A DNA stretch of 64,000 nt from Ecdyonurus torrentis (GCA_949318235.1 OX439131.1:23823903-23887902), one strand, 5' to 3'. Positions 13,441 to 25,567 are shown, numbered from the stretch's first letter. Numbers and translations are program-made. Notes: a model not told the origin generated them from the letters alone.

Positions 13441-13660
13441 TGATGCATTGCTAGTCTGTGAGACTCTAGCGGGATAACCGTGGCGGGTGTTGTTGTTCTT
13501 CTTGTCTTCACGACGTTTCGCGTCCGACGTTGGGCGCATCTTCAGGTGTGTATATGTTCAGATGCGCCCAACGTTGGACGCGAAACGTCGTGAAGACAAG
13601 AAGAAGAACAACACCCGCCACGGTTATCCCGCTAGAGTCTCACAGACTAGCAATGCATCA
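13441..13660. mobile_element. Near-perfect GC-rich foldback, possible Penelope-like remnant
   Basis: Two 101-nt arms (13441-13541 and 13560-13660) are reverse complements with only two mismatches and enclose an 18-nt spacer. The arms are far more GC-rich than the flanks, so this is an insertion, and the low divergence implies a recent origin or homogenisation. On the minus strand the left arm reads CTGAAGA (13539-13545), a 19-nt stem-forming stretch with one C-A mismatch, then GAAAC (13515-13519). This is the order of the hammerhead ribozyme core known from Penelope-like retroelements, but with an extra U after CTGAAGA. In the right arm the CTGA part is missing. Overlapping ORFs on both strands (13306-13539 and 13487-13801) share peptides such as KRREDKK and ARVSQTSNAS because they translate the same repeat; they are not genes. 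A generic foldback or MITE is the alternative. Confidence 0.75.
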
Positions 13661-14774
13661 CATACATCGAACCGTGAAACCCTTTTTACTTACAATTTGT
13701 ATATATTTTCTAGTATAGAGTTCATAGTCAATAGAAAACTATGTTTTTGCAAATTTAGCTTATTTTTATTATTATTTTTTTTTACATATACCAAAAAATA
13801 AAATAATAACAATGAAAAAAAGTATCAAAACATAATTGCCTATATTGAGTGTTTTTCTGATCTATTTCGGGTAAGTCAGTATCAACAAAACCTAATCATG
13901 TTCCTTTATCTGCATTTTGCACCATAATCTGCAGTATTATGTCACAGGGAATCTTCTTAATAATGCTTGTATATTTGGAGGAATTAATAAACAAAGAAAA
14001 GTAAGTTTTTATCCCTCTATATGGAAAATTTTGGCCAACTATAATACAATAAAAATGAAATTTATTTCTGATTAATGAATAAAATAAATATATTTTAACA
14101 TAATATACAAGTTATAGATCATGTAATATATATTTCAAAATATTCGTGAGAAAATTTAAATTTTTGACAAACTATTGTTATTGTAACCTGATTTCATACA
14201 TATTATCTTATCGTATTAAATTACATATTCGTGATTTGATAGTGCGATTTATTCATAAATATATCGTGTATATTAGGCGCTAATTATATTGAGAAAACTC
14301 TAACCCAACACAATACAATAAATATAAGGTTTCATCATATTTCACTTTTTGCACAAGGCAGTATAAATTATCGTATATTGTAAATCATTTTTAGTTATAT
14401 TGGTACTGATAATTTAGAAAACGTTTTCTATAATATAATAACATATATATATATTTATTTTTTTATAACTTCATTAAAAAAATGTTGTCACATCGTTCAA
14501 AAATAATCATGAACCGCACCATGTTATAGTGTCACTATGTAAATCAAAAGAACTTTGTTGATTCTCCGACTTTACCTGACGCTTGAGTGTGCATGCTATA
14601 ATTTTAGTATTGTGTTTTTCCCATATATATAACAATCTTAATGTTTTACAAAACACAGCAGAACATGGGACATTACATTGTTTATTAGTCATGAGTCATG
14701 AATGATAAAAAAAAAGGCTGTAAAATTGTAAATAAATGAAAGTGTTTTTAGTTTATATATTTTGCTATACATAT
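13661..14774. other. AT-rich intergenic DNA
   Basis: No gene recognised. The 61-codon minus-strand ORF at 14507-14692 has no motif. An AP-1-like TGAGTCA lies near 14691. Confidence 0.7.
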
Positions 14775-15001
14775 ACACGGAAAGAATAAATTGCGTAATT
14801 TATGCTGCATTTATGTCATTATAGCATAAATGATACTAATAAGAACAACACTAATAATTGATGCTATATGACATAAAATTTATGCTATTATAATTTATAA
14901 CATATATATAGTAATTATGCAGTATAGCATAAATTAGGCTATATTGAACTAAAAATGCGCTATATAGCATATAATTATTAATTGTCTATTTTGGTCCGTG
15001 T
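14775..15001. mobile_element. 'ACACGGA/TCCGTGT' MITE family, copy A
   Basis: Short inverted ends ACACGGA (14775-14781) and TCCGTGT (14995-15001) enclose 227 bp rich in TATGC/GCATA palindromes (TTATGCTGC, AGCATAAAT, ATTATGC, ATAGCATA). The block ATGCTGCATTTATGTCATTA recurs almost exactly at about 48790. Related copies occur near 22244, 44379, 48768, 53965 and 57650. No ORF, so it is non-autonomous. The superfamily is not determined. Confidence 0.65.
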
Positions 15002-17502
15002 ATATATAGTCTATTTGCATGCTTGGATTATATCAGGAAAAATTTGCAAATTTGTATCATATTATCATTTATACTCTGTTTGAATCACGCATTTACTTTC
15101 AGGTAATAGGACAATTTTACTTTATTCAAAGTTGCATTCAATTTTCCAAGTTATTCCCATAGATATACGCATGAAAATTCAATGATAAATTAATAATGTT
15201 TGCAAGTATACGCGATAGTATATTTTATATTTTGTTTTTATCAACTTACCTCGCTCCAGTGAAAGAATAATACCGGAACTTAGTTTTAGTATATAGTTCC
15301 AATAATGTCAGGTTTCATTATTCTTTTACTACTGTGTTATTTTTATATTATACTTATGGGGAAGTTAAATTAGCGCTTTTAAATGATAATAAGATAATAA
15401 TATAACAAACATATTCTGATGCTTTGAAACTATAATTTACCTTGCACTTTATATACAAATTAAGCTGCTGTCATTTATCAAAACATCGTTCCATTTTTTT
15501 TTTACTTACGTATATAGTGTAAAAGATATCCCTTTTTCAGTATATAATACTATATAATTTATAACGATTTAAAAAGAAGATTCAAAAAAATCAATTACGT
15601 TATATTAGCAAAAGGGGATGTTAATCAAATGTTTTCAGTGAGCGAATAAGATTGAAGCGAAGAGCAAGGATTGCCTTTGCTGTGGCCTGCGGAAGATCGG
15701 TTTAACTTCGTTAGATCTATAGGGGCAGATTGTGACGTAAATTATGAAGCGTTGTAATTGGTAATTTAGGTCTTCTGTCCGTTATTTCACTATCAAACTT
15801 GCACACCTTGTATGTCGTTTTGTTTATTGCTATCAGGGGAGAAACTTGTTAATCCTTTACATCCTGCTTGCCGACTCTGATTTTTTATATTTTTAACAAA
15901 CTGATACTGATATAGGAATATATACGTGTCCTAAGGAAACTATTTATATTCATGTTTCATGGTTTTTATAAAAGAAATATAATAATATTTTAAACAAAAA
16001 CTGAACAAATTGAATTTCTTATATACATTTGTAAATATTATATTTATTTCTAATGTAAGGTTTGAAAAAAAATGTTACTAATTTCGTGTAATATGACTTT
16101 ATAATATGAAATAATTTTTTTCAAATATGACAAAAGCATGCTTATATACGTATACATACACGTATACTTCTTAATTACACTTATTATAAGTGCACTTTAA
16201 TATTTTTGGTTATATTTAACTAAAAGAAATTAAGGTCAGTTAAATATTTTTAAAAAAGATTTCATATAATATATGATTAATATTATAGTGACAAATATAT
16301 GACGTTCGTGAAAAAGTCATGTAAACAATTATAATAATAAAAATAAAATAAAAGAGCTTAAGCTAGAAAAGTCATTCCGGTAGATATTGCACATGAGCGA
16401 TTTTTTTTTATCAATTTTCAGTTTATTTCCATTATAGATGCAAATTTAATAATTTTATATATATTATACTCTAAACATAAACAAAATTGGTACATAATAT
16501 ACAATTTCTAAAAAAAAAATAACTAATTTAATGTCCTATAGTTATTTATCTCAATTCAATATGACAGTTCATAAAAAAAAAAAAAATACTATTTTGAATT
16601 TAAAAAGTCAAAACAATTACCTCATTAAGAAGATACTTTACGCGTTTCTTATACTAAAGAGATGTCTGCCCATCATTATCATATTAATTTATTATATTAT
16701 GAAACTCTATTATTATTTTTTTTCCTCACTCTCCCACTCATGTAACAAAATTTTACTCAGCATCTTTATAAAGCAATTATTTTCAGTTTTAACTTTTTAA
16801 AAAAAATAAATCTGTTATAAATTGATGTGCTATAGTCTATTATTTTTTTATGGTTTTAAAACGAAGATTATTAAAAAAATCAATAGATATCATTTTTCAC
16901 GTGAATTGCAAAAATTTTATGTATAAAAGTTGAGGGTGATAATGGGCTCGTGCCAATCAACTCTGGGGGGTTAAAGTTAATCATTCGATCCTATTGTTAT
17001 AGCTGAACAAAAAAGAGAAGCCGCCGACGTATATATACGCGTGAATATAACATTGGTGCAAATCAATTGTGTATTAGCAATGCTTCAGATGTTTCAAATC
17101 AACCGTGAGAAGATATTCAATATTGCTATATAGTGGAGAATGCCATGAAATATGAGGTCTCTGTATAAATAAAATATTTCAAGTATATAAATTTGAAAAA
17201 TAGTAACGGATCCATCCATAGCTTTTTGGCTTCAGATGGATTTTAATTATAAAAATTTACTTTTTTTTTATTTTATGTTCAATATAGTATAGATGAACTA
17301 TTGTAATCTCTATAGATTTAATGCAAATTTGAGATCATATATAAAATAGCCTTGTACATATATAGAGCTGAAATGAATCTTTATCATGAAGTGTTAAATA
17401 TTAAATGAATACATAAAATTGTAATGTAGTTGAGAAAGTAGGTAAATAAGTGAATTATAAATGGAAATAAATAAGTGCCATATATTATTATACTATATAT
17501 GC

Positions 17503-17504
<2 letters not shown>
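15002..17504. other. AT-rich intergenic DNA with a mild GC island
   Basis: About 15640-15860 is richer in GC (GAGCAAGGATTGCC, GGCCTGCGGAAGATC, TTAATCCTTT) and may be a non-coding conserved element. A patch at 16940-17050 holds ATTGTT (about 17003) and CGCCGACG. The 89-codon ORF at 16531-16800 is an AT-rich chance frame. No gene called. Confidence 0.6.

Positions 17505-17559
<55 letters not shown>
17505..17559. repeat. (GA)n microsatellite
   Basis: 55 bp of uninterrupted GA. The minus-strand ORF across it (17384-17617) is a translation of the repeat, not a gene. Confidence 0.97.
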
Positions 17560-17561
<2 letters not shown>

Positions 17562-20500
17562 AATGAATTCAAATTATATAACGTATGATATGAATATATA
17601 ATAACATGAATTCTCACATACTTTTTTTCCTCTGATCAAAGTAAACTTAATAATTACCCTAACATGAATAATTTGATGCCATGTAAAAGTAATTAATCAT
17701 ATAGTTTTTCTTATAATATTTTATTAAGAAAAATAACTTTGATAAAAGACTGAAAGCCGCATAATATACATACATAGCATAAAAAAAAAATACTACATCC
17801 GTTTTCATGTATAAGAAGCAATTAAATATTTTATTATATGATTTTGTAATAATTGTATCAATCAGAACACCAATAAATAATTGCTGAATGTTAATGATTT
17901 TACAGACTATAAATCTAATATAAATGTTAATTTAAGGCATAAAGATAATTGTGTATTTTTTTCTTTATTTCTTTTTGAGAGACAGCTAAAATGATTTTTT
18001 ACACATATTATATTATGAGCAAACTTAGGTATTTTTATATATAATATAAAATTTGTATGGAATTTATTACAAAGCTATTATTTTCAATGTTTTTTAAACT
18101 ATCATATCTTTAACAGGCATAATTTACTGGTTTAATAAGTTTTTTATTATGTTCATTAAAACACTATATACTCAAAATATCATGGAATGCTCGTTTAAAT
18201 TAGAATTTTATACCATATTTTATTTTATAAATTGGTTACTGTATTTCATATAAATTAAAGCAAACGTTAAAGAAACAATAAAATAGAGAGAAATAGCGCA
18301 CTAATTTAAAGATTCAGCAATGATTGCACAGTATAAAAAAATAAAACATTTAAATAATTTAAGTAAACTTTTATTATTTTATTTTATTATTATTATTATT
18401 ATTTTACAACATAACATACAGTATATTTTAAAGAACTAAAAGTATAGGAAGAGCTTCAATATAGCTCTTTATTAATTGAACGTTTCGTTTAAATTGCACA
18501 TTTCTACTTTATTATAAAAGACTATATATATATGCATTACTATTTATTATAAAGCCAAAAATCTAAAAAAATTATTTCCCACAAAATAAAAATATGCATA
18601 AATTTTCAAAAACAATAAATTATTGATATGATACACAAAATAATGACAATAAATAAAAACTGATGCAAGGTGTGTACGAAGTGCAAATTTTCTTTTTTCC
18701 TTTTGTTTATAAGCGCTCGCTCATTTTGGTGGTTAAATCGTGGTGAAGTTTATAGCATAATTTTATATTCCGTGTGATGTTTATGTATCAAAACATGGCT
18801 ATAAATTTAGCAATTAGAAAGGTGATATTTGATTACACGATAATAAATTGTTCACTTATATATATATAAAAGAAGAAAGGAAAAATAAAAACGTGTTTAC
18901 ATGAAATTAGCCATTTTTTCTTTTGTATAATATATTTTTCTTTTCTTCTTTCCGCAGCACTAAATATTATTCGTTTTAATCTAATTTAGATAAAATGACT
19001 ACATAAAAAAGTGGTTGTAATTTTTCATAACTAATAATGAATGGTTTAATTCTTCTTTTTTTATTTACAAAATATTATATATTATATATAAAAGATGATT
19101 TTGTATATATATAAAATACGTTTGAAGTTTGAACTCTCTTAGTTATAACAATTTAGGAGTTGTTAATTTTCATTTCTCTCTCTCTCTCTCTATACATTCT
19201 CATATCAGATTTGAAAAATATGGTGTGGGAGGACAATGGTGCCATCTCCACATCTTCAAGTCATGTTTTTGCATGAATCAACTGCTTTTTAATTTTTCAT
19301 ATTAACTGCCATCTTAACAACTATATGGTATTCATATTTGTTATAATATGCAACAGAATGAAACTTCTTATGTTTGAAAATCAGTTATATTTTAACGATT
19401 CGTTTTTAAGTATCTGCAAGGAAACAATATAATTTTTCTCTGTGCAGTAATCATCACATTGCATTGTTTTCTTTTCAATCCAGTTTTAAATATTCTCTCT
19501 AAATGGCTTAAATTAAATAGGAAGTAAAATAAGTCAAATTGGGTTCTGTTTAAACATTACACAACACTATAATTCTCATTGACAAACAAAATAAGCTATA
19601 GCAGCATTTTTCAATTATAATTATGATTTACTAAAACTTAAAGGATTTCTTTAGACTTAAATATTTTTTAATAATAAAATAAACAAATGCACCTCGTAAC
19701 AAAGGTGGAATATGTCTTAAATGAAAAGACTATACATTAAATATTTTTTGATCAATGTAAATAACGTTTATATATACGTTGAGTACATGATGCATAGGAT
19801 GGAGATAAAACATTCGCACGCAGTGAACTAAAATTAGAAAATAACGCCTATATATAATACCGAATAAGTATTGATTAAAAATCAAAATACAAATCCTTGG
19901 TCCTTGATAAATGATCTTTTTATTTTTTATTATTATTATTTTTTTTTTGCCTTAGCCTTAACTTTATTTCAAGTGACTTTTTTTTTATTGCTTTTCCTTT
20001 TTAGACAATTCTGTGAATTAAAAGGCACTTAATTTCAAGCCCGAATGACAAAATTATCATTAGGCAAGCAAAGTAGACATGTCAAGTAATGACAATTTCA
20101 ATGACATAAAATATGTATTTTTGATACGTAATAAAAACCATTTTACTTCGCAATAAAATAAAAGCTGGTTTTGTTATTACAACCATCTTAAAATATTTTT
20201 TACCATAAAAATGTCTTCGCTTTTCATACAAAATGATTCAGTACTTTTTTTTTAATACCACTTTTTTTTTTTTTTTTTTAATACCACTTTTTTTTTTTTT
20301 TTTTTTGTAAAAAATAAATCCGTTTTTAACACTTACATTAATAGTTCGTAAATCTTTTGACACAATAACTTGTTCCACTGTTCTTTGAACAAGAAAAAAA
20401 AAATCAACATATATGTATAATATAAAATGTGATTTGATTTAATAATTTAATAAAATATATATTGAAAATTAATAATTTTATATAATATGATAATATGTGA

Positions 20501-20689
20501 CTTGTCATGAATGTTTTTATATATTTAAACTTTGTTATTTTTTATATAGTTAAATAAACGTAGGCGTGACATTTTATCAGTCACCACCACACACACAAAG
20601 AATATATAAAAAATATACATATATTATAATGAGAATGGACATTGCAGGATACCGACTTGTTCGTTTTGCTTATATATATTAAGATCCAT
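17560..20689. other. AT-rich intergenic DNA
   Basis: No gene recognised. Contains a short CT run near 19173-19190 and a tandem duplication of a poly-T unit (AATACCACT followed by a T run) at about 20255-20306. Confidence 0.75.
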
Positions 20690-20990
20690 ATTACTTTGCA
20701 TAACAAAGGTTGCCGAGGTTTTTTTGAAGGATAACGCCTACAACACTATTGCTGAGCAAGCATGCCATCATAGCAAAGGTAAAAAAAAAAGGTATAAAGC
20801 AAGCATACCGCATAGCAGAATGCACAGCAGGGTATCATGGGGGCGGTGATAGGGGTCACACCTGGGCCCGACGATCTTTTTCTCTCACTTCACTTTTAAT
20901 ATTTTTTTATTATTATTCTTATTCGTTTTCTTTACCTGTAGGCCATGACCATCCCGAATGTGTTGGCGGCATCTTTTTCTTTGTTCATTC
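20690..20990 (+). promoter_or_regulatory. Candidate FoxB upstream enhancer (Sox-POU, Zic, T-box sites)
   Basis: A GC-richer island about 4.4 kb upstream of the FoxB promoter. On the minus strand 20695-20708 reads CTTTGTTATGCAAA, a near-exact match to the Sox-POU composite element (HMG site directly abutting an octamer half). CACAGCAGGG (20823-20832) matches the Zic/Opa core, and TCACACCT (20856-20863) is a T-box half-site that also overlaps the E-box CACCTG. The site density in a short island within an AT desert suggests an enhancer, and Sox-POU input fits a neuroectodermal gene. An 81-codon frame (20749-20994) opens with TTG and is not supported as coding. Site identities are read from sequence; function is inferred. 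Confidence 0.45.
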
Positions 20991-21113
20991 CTAAACCGAG
21001 AAAATGATGAATTATCCTAACAAAACTAATTCTTCTACTCATAACGTTTGCTATAGCTATTATATTATGTATCTCTCAGGACAATAGAAATAAGAAAAGA
21101 GAAATAAAAGAAT

Positions 21114-21121
<8 letters not shown>

Positions 21122-21180
<59 letters not shown>
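21122..21180. repeat. (AT)n microsatellite
   Basis: 59 bp of pure TA/AT dinucleotide, self-complementary and cruciform-prone. Confidence 0.97.
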
Positions 21181-21182
<2 letters not shown>

Positions 21183-22243
21183 ACTTGACCAAGGTGAGAA
21201 ATTGAAGAGGAACATATCTTTAATAATAAACAACATCATGGTTTCATCTCTCTTGTTTTCTCTGTTAGGTGCATCAATTTTTTGGTTACTGATGATACAG
21301 TCACGCTGAATATATCATATCTTTAACCCTTTAGGCACCGCTTTATTATTATTATTATTTAACTCACTGCAATATGATGTGCTTTATGAGTAATTTCTGA
21401 TACTAATGAACTATATGTGCTTAAAGGCTTAAATTTATAAATACTGGGTGGCCCTGTCTTAAAAAATAATAATATTCATTAAAAATATTTGGTTCCACTG
21501 TACATTTTTTTCTTAATAAAAAAAAAAGAAAAAAAAAAGATTGCAGAGATGATGCCTTTAAGACATTTAAAATACTTTCTCATTATTATTTTACGACGAT
21601 TTTTTTTAATATAAAGTATAATGAAATTTCATTTTTTTTTTAATTAAATATGTGACTTTAAATTATTATTACTAAAATTTGTACGTAAAAAAAATATATG
21701 TATTTATTAATGAACAAATTATTTCCACTAGAATCGCTTTTGTATAGTTATATTATTATATTTTTTTAAGATCATTACAAATTTAACGCTGATATATCAA
21801 AATTATAGCTATACATAGTTGTTATTTAACTATTTTCATAGGTATTGTTCTTTAATTATACGCTTTAAACCCATTCTTTATGTACTTTATGAATAGATTT
21901 AAACAAAAATGTACGCCTCATTTAATGATGTTAATAATAATAATAAAAACACGACCTTTTATTCTCTCCTTATTAGTGTGTTAAGTAAAGAAAATTGAAG
22001 CATTACGAACTTTTTTTAGGTTTATTTAAATAATGCTAATTATAAGTTAACTATATTATGACGTAATAATAAAAAAAAGTTAAATTTAATGCAAGTATTT
22101 AAATTTCAGTGTTGAAGTTTTATTTTTATTACATTTAATTAAGTATAATATAATTTATATTTCATTCAGCGATTTTTTTTATTTCCTATACATATATAGC
22201 TACTTTTCAACAAAGAAAAAAAATGCTCTTATTTTGTCAAATC
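21181..22243. other. AT-rich intergenic DNA
   Basis: No gene or structured element recognised. Confidence 0.75.
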
Positions 22244-22456
22244 ACACGGAAAAAAATTACAAAATTTATGGTGCATTTACTTCATTCTAGCATAATTAAT
22301 GCTAAATTGGAACAACATAATGAATTATGCTGTACAACATAATATATTATGTTCTATGTAATATATTTATTATGCAATATAGCATACATTATGCTGTATT
22401 GAACAAACTGTGCTAAAAATGAACCAGCATAATAATTACGTAGTTATTTTATTTGT
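22244..22456. mobile_element. 'ACACGGA' MITE family, copy B (degenerate right end)
   Basis: Starts with ACACGGAAAAAAATTAC and shows the same TATGC/GCATA-rich interior as copy A (AGCATAATTAATGC, ATTATGCTGTACAAC, TAGCATACATTATGC), ending near AATTACGTAGTTATT. No clear TCCGTGT right end, so it is truncated or diverged and the right boundary is approximate. Confidence 0.5.
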
Positions 22457-22994
22457 GCAATGCATAATTTTAAATGTTAGGCTTTTTTTTAACCTCATAA
22501 AAATATTATATATTTTTTAGTGCATACTTATTGCATTAAAAAGTTATATTGCATTACAGTTTTATAACTAGTAAGATCCATAATATTCAATAAATATAAA
22601 TAATAATAAAATATAAAAGATTATATATATTAACTCATGAGAACTTTCTGTAATTTAAAAATAAGACAAATAATTTGTATTATTTTGGAGATTTCAACGC
22701 TCGAAGTTTTCATAGTGCCCCTGCAAAAATTGAAGGTATGCAACCAGTCGGACCATTTTACAGCGCTCGCTGTGGAGAAAGAGAAAACTGTTTAAGAAAT
22801 GCTTATAACGCATTCAAATGAAAACAAAACTTGGAGGTCTAATTAATATAGGTTAATTAATATTTCTATTTTGTATTATAAAATTATATATTATATATTT
22901 GTAGAAAAACCATACTGTTTTGTATGTATCGTAAAATGTTACTGACTTAACACGTAGAAAATAATAATTAAACGCAATCAGAATTTACACATCA

Positions 22995-23079
<85 letters not shown>

Positions 23080-24847
23080 GACACGAATACGTTGTTCAAT
23101 TGTTATATAAATGAGAATAAGAGCGAGAAGAATAGAAAAATATATAATAATTATTTAATAACGTTGTCAATCAAACACATGTTATATAACTTTCATTGCT
23201 TGCATTCGTTCCCAGAACTATATATATATATATATATATAAATTACTTCTGTATATAATACTGTTGTTATTATTATACACATGAAGAGGGGTCTGTTTAG
23301 AATATCAATATTTTTCGAACATATTTGAATAAACAAATTGTACTGTCAGATAATTATTTATGACTTTTTTATATTTTATGTCTGCATGCTATTTTGTTAT
23401 CATTTGTTTCCCTCAAAAATTTGTTATACTTTACTTCAGACATTGTTGTTTTTATAATTAATAAATAAAAACATTTCTTAAATATTGATTTTTTTATAAT
23501 TTCATTTCTATATGTATAGTTTTTCATTTTTTTTTCTTGTTCTTTTTTATAGTTCATTGTTTTTGTTTTTCTATTAAAGGCAAAAAGAAATTATATTAAA
23601 CGTTGTATATTATACTTATATGAAATTTTTAATAATAATGAAAAAGTTGTTTTATTATTCATTTAAAGGTACACTTCATTAAAAATTTATTTTTGAACAC
23701 TGCTCTTAACATTTTTTGTATGCATTAAATGATGCACTAATAAGGGAAACAATATTTTTTAATGAATATAATTATATTTTTAATAATCATTTATTAATGT
23801 GCATATTATAAATTGAAGATTTTTATGTTAATATTAAAATATACGAAAAGTTATATATAGAATTAATCAGAAATAAAATTAACTAAATGAACTGTATCAA
23901 AGTTAATTTACCCATCTAAACTAACGTCAGCTAATATATGTAAAAACTTAAATGATAATATTGCAATACGTATATCTGTAAAATACATTTTAATGGTCAA
24001 TAATATGAAACATTAATTTTTTTTTTTTAATTTATACACATCAAAACATTGAGAAATTTTTTGCTGAATTTAAAATACTCACATTATTTTTCTCCATATA
24101 ATTGTTATAAATATATAATCAATTATATAGAATATATATTTTAATTACAGTTTTAATTATTTTAAAAGTGTTAAAAAAAAGAACATTAAACTTTCATTGT
24201 AACAGTGCATTAAACTCTTTTTAACACTTTTAAACTTGATCATATAATTATTGATCAAATATTAGACATTTAATATTAAAATTAACTAAATATATTATAT
24301 ACTTAAATATTTTATTAAATATTTTAAAAACTAATTTACATTTTTATGCTTGGTAGAGCTAAACTGAAAGTATGTAAAATAAAGTATTAATTTTTGTTAT
24401 ATTAATTATTACTTCCCTCTTCCCACATTAAAAATTATTACAACAATATTTTCAGCTAAATAATTATTATATGAAGAAATCTCACAGAGCATTTATATTG
24501 TAAGTTTAAATACTGGAACTATATTCAATAATAAAAATCGACTGTTCTTTTTGGGTTTAATAACAATAATTATATATAAAAACAAAAACAATGAAATTTA
24601 ATAGAGAACCATATGTATACATTTTTTTTTGTAAAATCAGCATAAATTTAAATTTTCATCTATAGAAAAATATTGTGTTGAGAACATTCATCTATATTAT
24701 TAATGATAATAATAATTAAAAATAATTAAATATAAACATTTTTATTTATAAACATAATGTGCATCAGAGCGTTAAAAATAGTTTTAACTTTTAATAAGCT
24801 ATAAATAGAGCGGTGAGTATGTGAGTGTGTGGATGATATAAAAATAC

Positions 24848-24850
<3 letters not shown>
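22457..24850. other. AT-rich intergenic DNA
   Basis: No gene recognised. A short GC-richer patch at about 22700-22790 (TTTACAGCGCTCGCTG) has no clear identity. The 62-codon minus-strand ORF at 23369-23557 is low-complexity. Confidence 0.7.
23003..23072. repeat. (AT)n microsatellite
   Basis: 70 bp of uninterrupted TA dinucleotide. A shorter array of the same type lies at 23220-23240. Confidence 0.97.

Positions 24851-24883
<33 letters not shown>
24851..24883. promoter_or_regulatory. (GA)n tract upstream of FoxB promoter
   Basis: 33 bp of GA repeat about 300 bp upstream of the predicted start of FoxB transcription. GA repeats are binding sites for GAGA factor at many insect promoters, so this tract may help keep the promoter open. 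Similar GA/CT arrays occur elsewhere in the window away from genes, so it may be only a microsatellite. Confidence 0.4.
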
Positions 24884-24887
<4 letters not shown>

Positions 24888-25051
24888 TTGTTATTATTTG
24901 TGTTGGTTAGAACAAAAACCAATACGACAACGTATAAAAATTGTGTTGTGCGGGTTGCGGGAGTTATATGTTATTAAGGGGAGAAGAGGGGGATTTTTAT
25001 TGTATCGCGTGCCGTGGGGTGATGCCTTGGCGATGAAAGCAGCTTGTTTCG

Positions 25052-25065
25052 ATTGTTGGAACAAT
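25052..25065. promoter_or_regulatory. Palindromic Sox dimer-type site
   Basis: ATTGTTGGAACAAT: two perfect inverted copies of the Sox/HMG core ATTGTT/AACAAT separated by GG, about 100 bp upstream of the TATA-like box. Paired Sox sites of this kind can be bound by Sox dimers. SoxB-type regulation of a neural FoxB gene is plausible but inferred. Confidence 0.45.
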
Positions 25066-25154
25066 GGCGGAGGAAACGCCCCTTTATAACATTGGGTGCC
25101 TAAGGATAAAATATATATAGGGCGTGAATTTAAAATATTATTCAACCAACCTCG

Positions 25155-25160
25155 TATAAA
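25155..25160 (+). promoter_or_regulatory. TATA-like box, predicted FoxB core promoter
   Basis: TATAAA in a GC-richer context (CTCGTATAAAGAGGCGG), which is more meaningful here than the many AT-rich matches elsewhere. Initiation would fall near 25185-25190. An alternative TATA-like stretch lies at 25110-25119. Confidence 0.35.
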
Positions 25161-25224
25161 GAGGCGGAGTCACCAGGTGTGCAAAGGAGCAAGGCTGAAG
25201 CCGGCGGCTGTAAGTTGTAAACTC

Positions 25225-25239
25225 ATGTTATATCTATAG
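25225..25239 (+). other. uORF of four codons in FoxB leader
   Basis: ATG TTA TAT CTA TAG: a four-residue upstream ORF in the predicted leader. Such short uORFs commonly lower translation of the main ORF. It depends on the leader being transcribed as predicted. Confidence 0.3.
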
Positions 25240-25312
25240 ACTTTAGTATCCGTGTAGTCGAGCACAGAGAAACAAACACACACCGTGATCTTGTGAAAAC
25301 AGTGAAAATTAT

Positions 25313-25318
25313 ATGTGA
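25313..25318 (+). other. Minimal start-stop uORF (ATG-TGA) in FoxB leader
   Basis: ATGTGA: a start codon immediately followed by stop, preceded by AAAATTAT. Start-stop elements can stall initiating ribosomes and act as strong translational brakes. A chance occurrence is possible. Confidence 0.3.
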
Positions 25319-25567
25319 ATTTTTTATTTGTTTTTGTGCACTTGGTGTGAAATTTACTGTGGATTTATAATTGGTGTACCTGACTCGGGTAAGCACTAAA
25401 TTATATAATATAGTGATATAATTATGAATATCATAATAATAAGAAGGACATCAGTATTATTAATTGACAATTAATATTCAAGGTCAGTTTTAATTAAAAA
25501 TAGAAACAGACAATTACGACTTTGTGTTTGAAGTGCAAAGTGGCGTCAAGTGTGTTTAATCGGCATA

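Larger units (their letters stand above)
24886..25200 (+). promoter_or_regulatory. FoxB promoter-proximal region
   Basis: A GC-richer block just upstream of the FoxB leader. It contains CCAAT (about 24919), a Sox-type palindrome (25052-25065), TATAAA (25155-25160) and CAGGTGTG (25174-25181; E-box plus T-box-like). Open frames on both strands (24894-25145 minus, 24898-25089 plus) reflect base composition; the plus frame opens with TTG. I read the block as proximal promoter rather than an exon, from its position about 370-680 bp before the FoxB ATG. Confidence 0.5.
25190..25567 (+). other. Predicted FoxB 5' untranslated leader
   Basis: About 380 nt between the predicted start site and the FoxB ATG. 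It carries upstream ATGs (25225, 25313, 25424), each followed by an early in-frame stop. A donor-like TCGG|GTAAGC at 25389 and an acceptor-like AAAAATAG near 25504 would allow a leader intron of roughly 115 nt, which would remove the 25424 uORF. The acceptor has a weak pyrimidine tract, so splicing is uncertain. Confidence 0.4.

Noticed and set aside
13306..13801. ORFs with the repeated peptide ARVSQTSNAS on both strands
   Set aside because: They are mirror translations of the two arms of the 13441-13660 foldback.
24894..25145. Overlapping ORFs on both strands upstream of FoxB
   Set aside because: The plus frame starts at TTG rather than ATG, no domain is visible, and the open frames are explained by the GC-richer promoter block.
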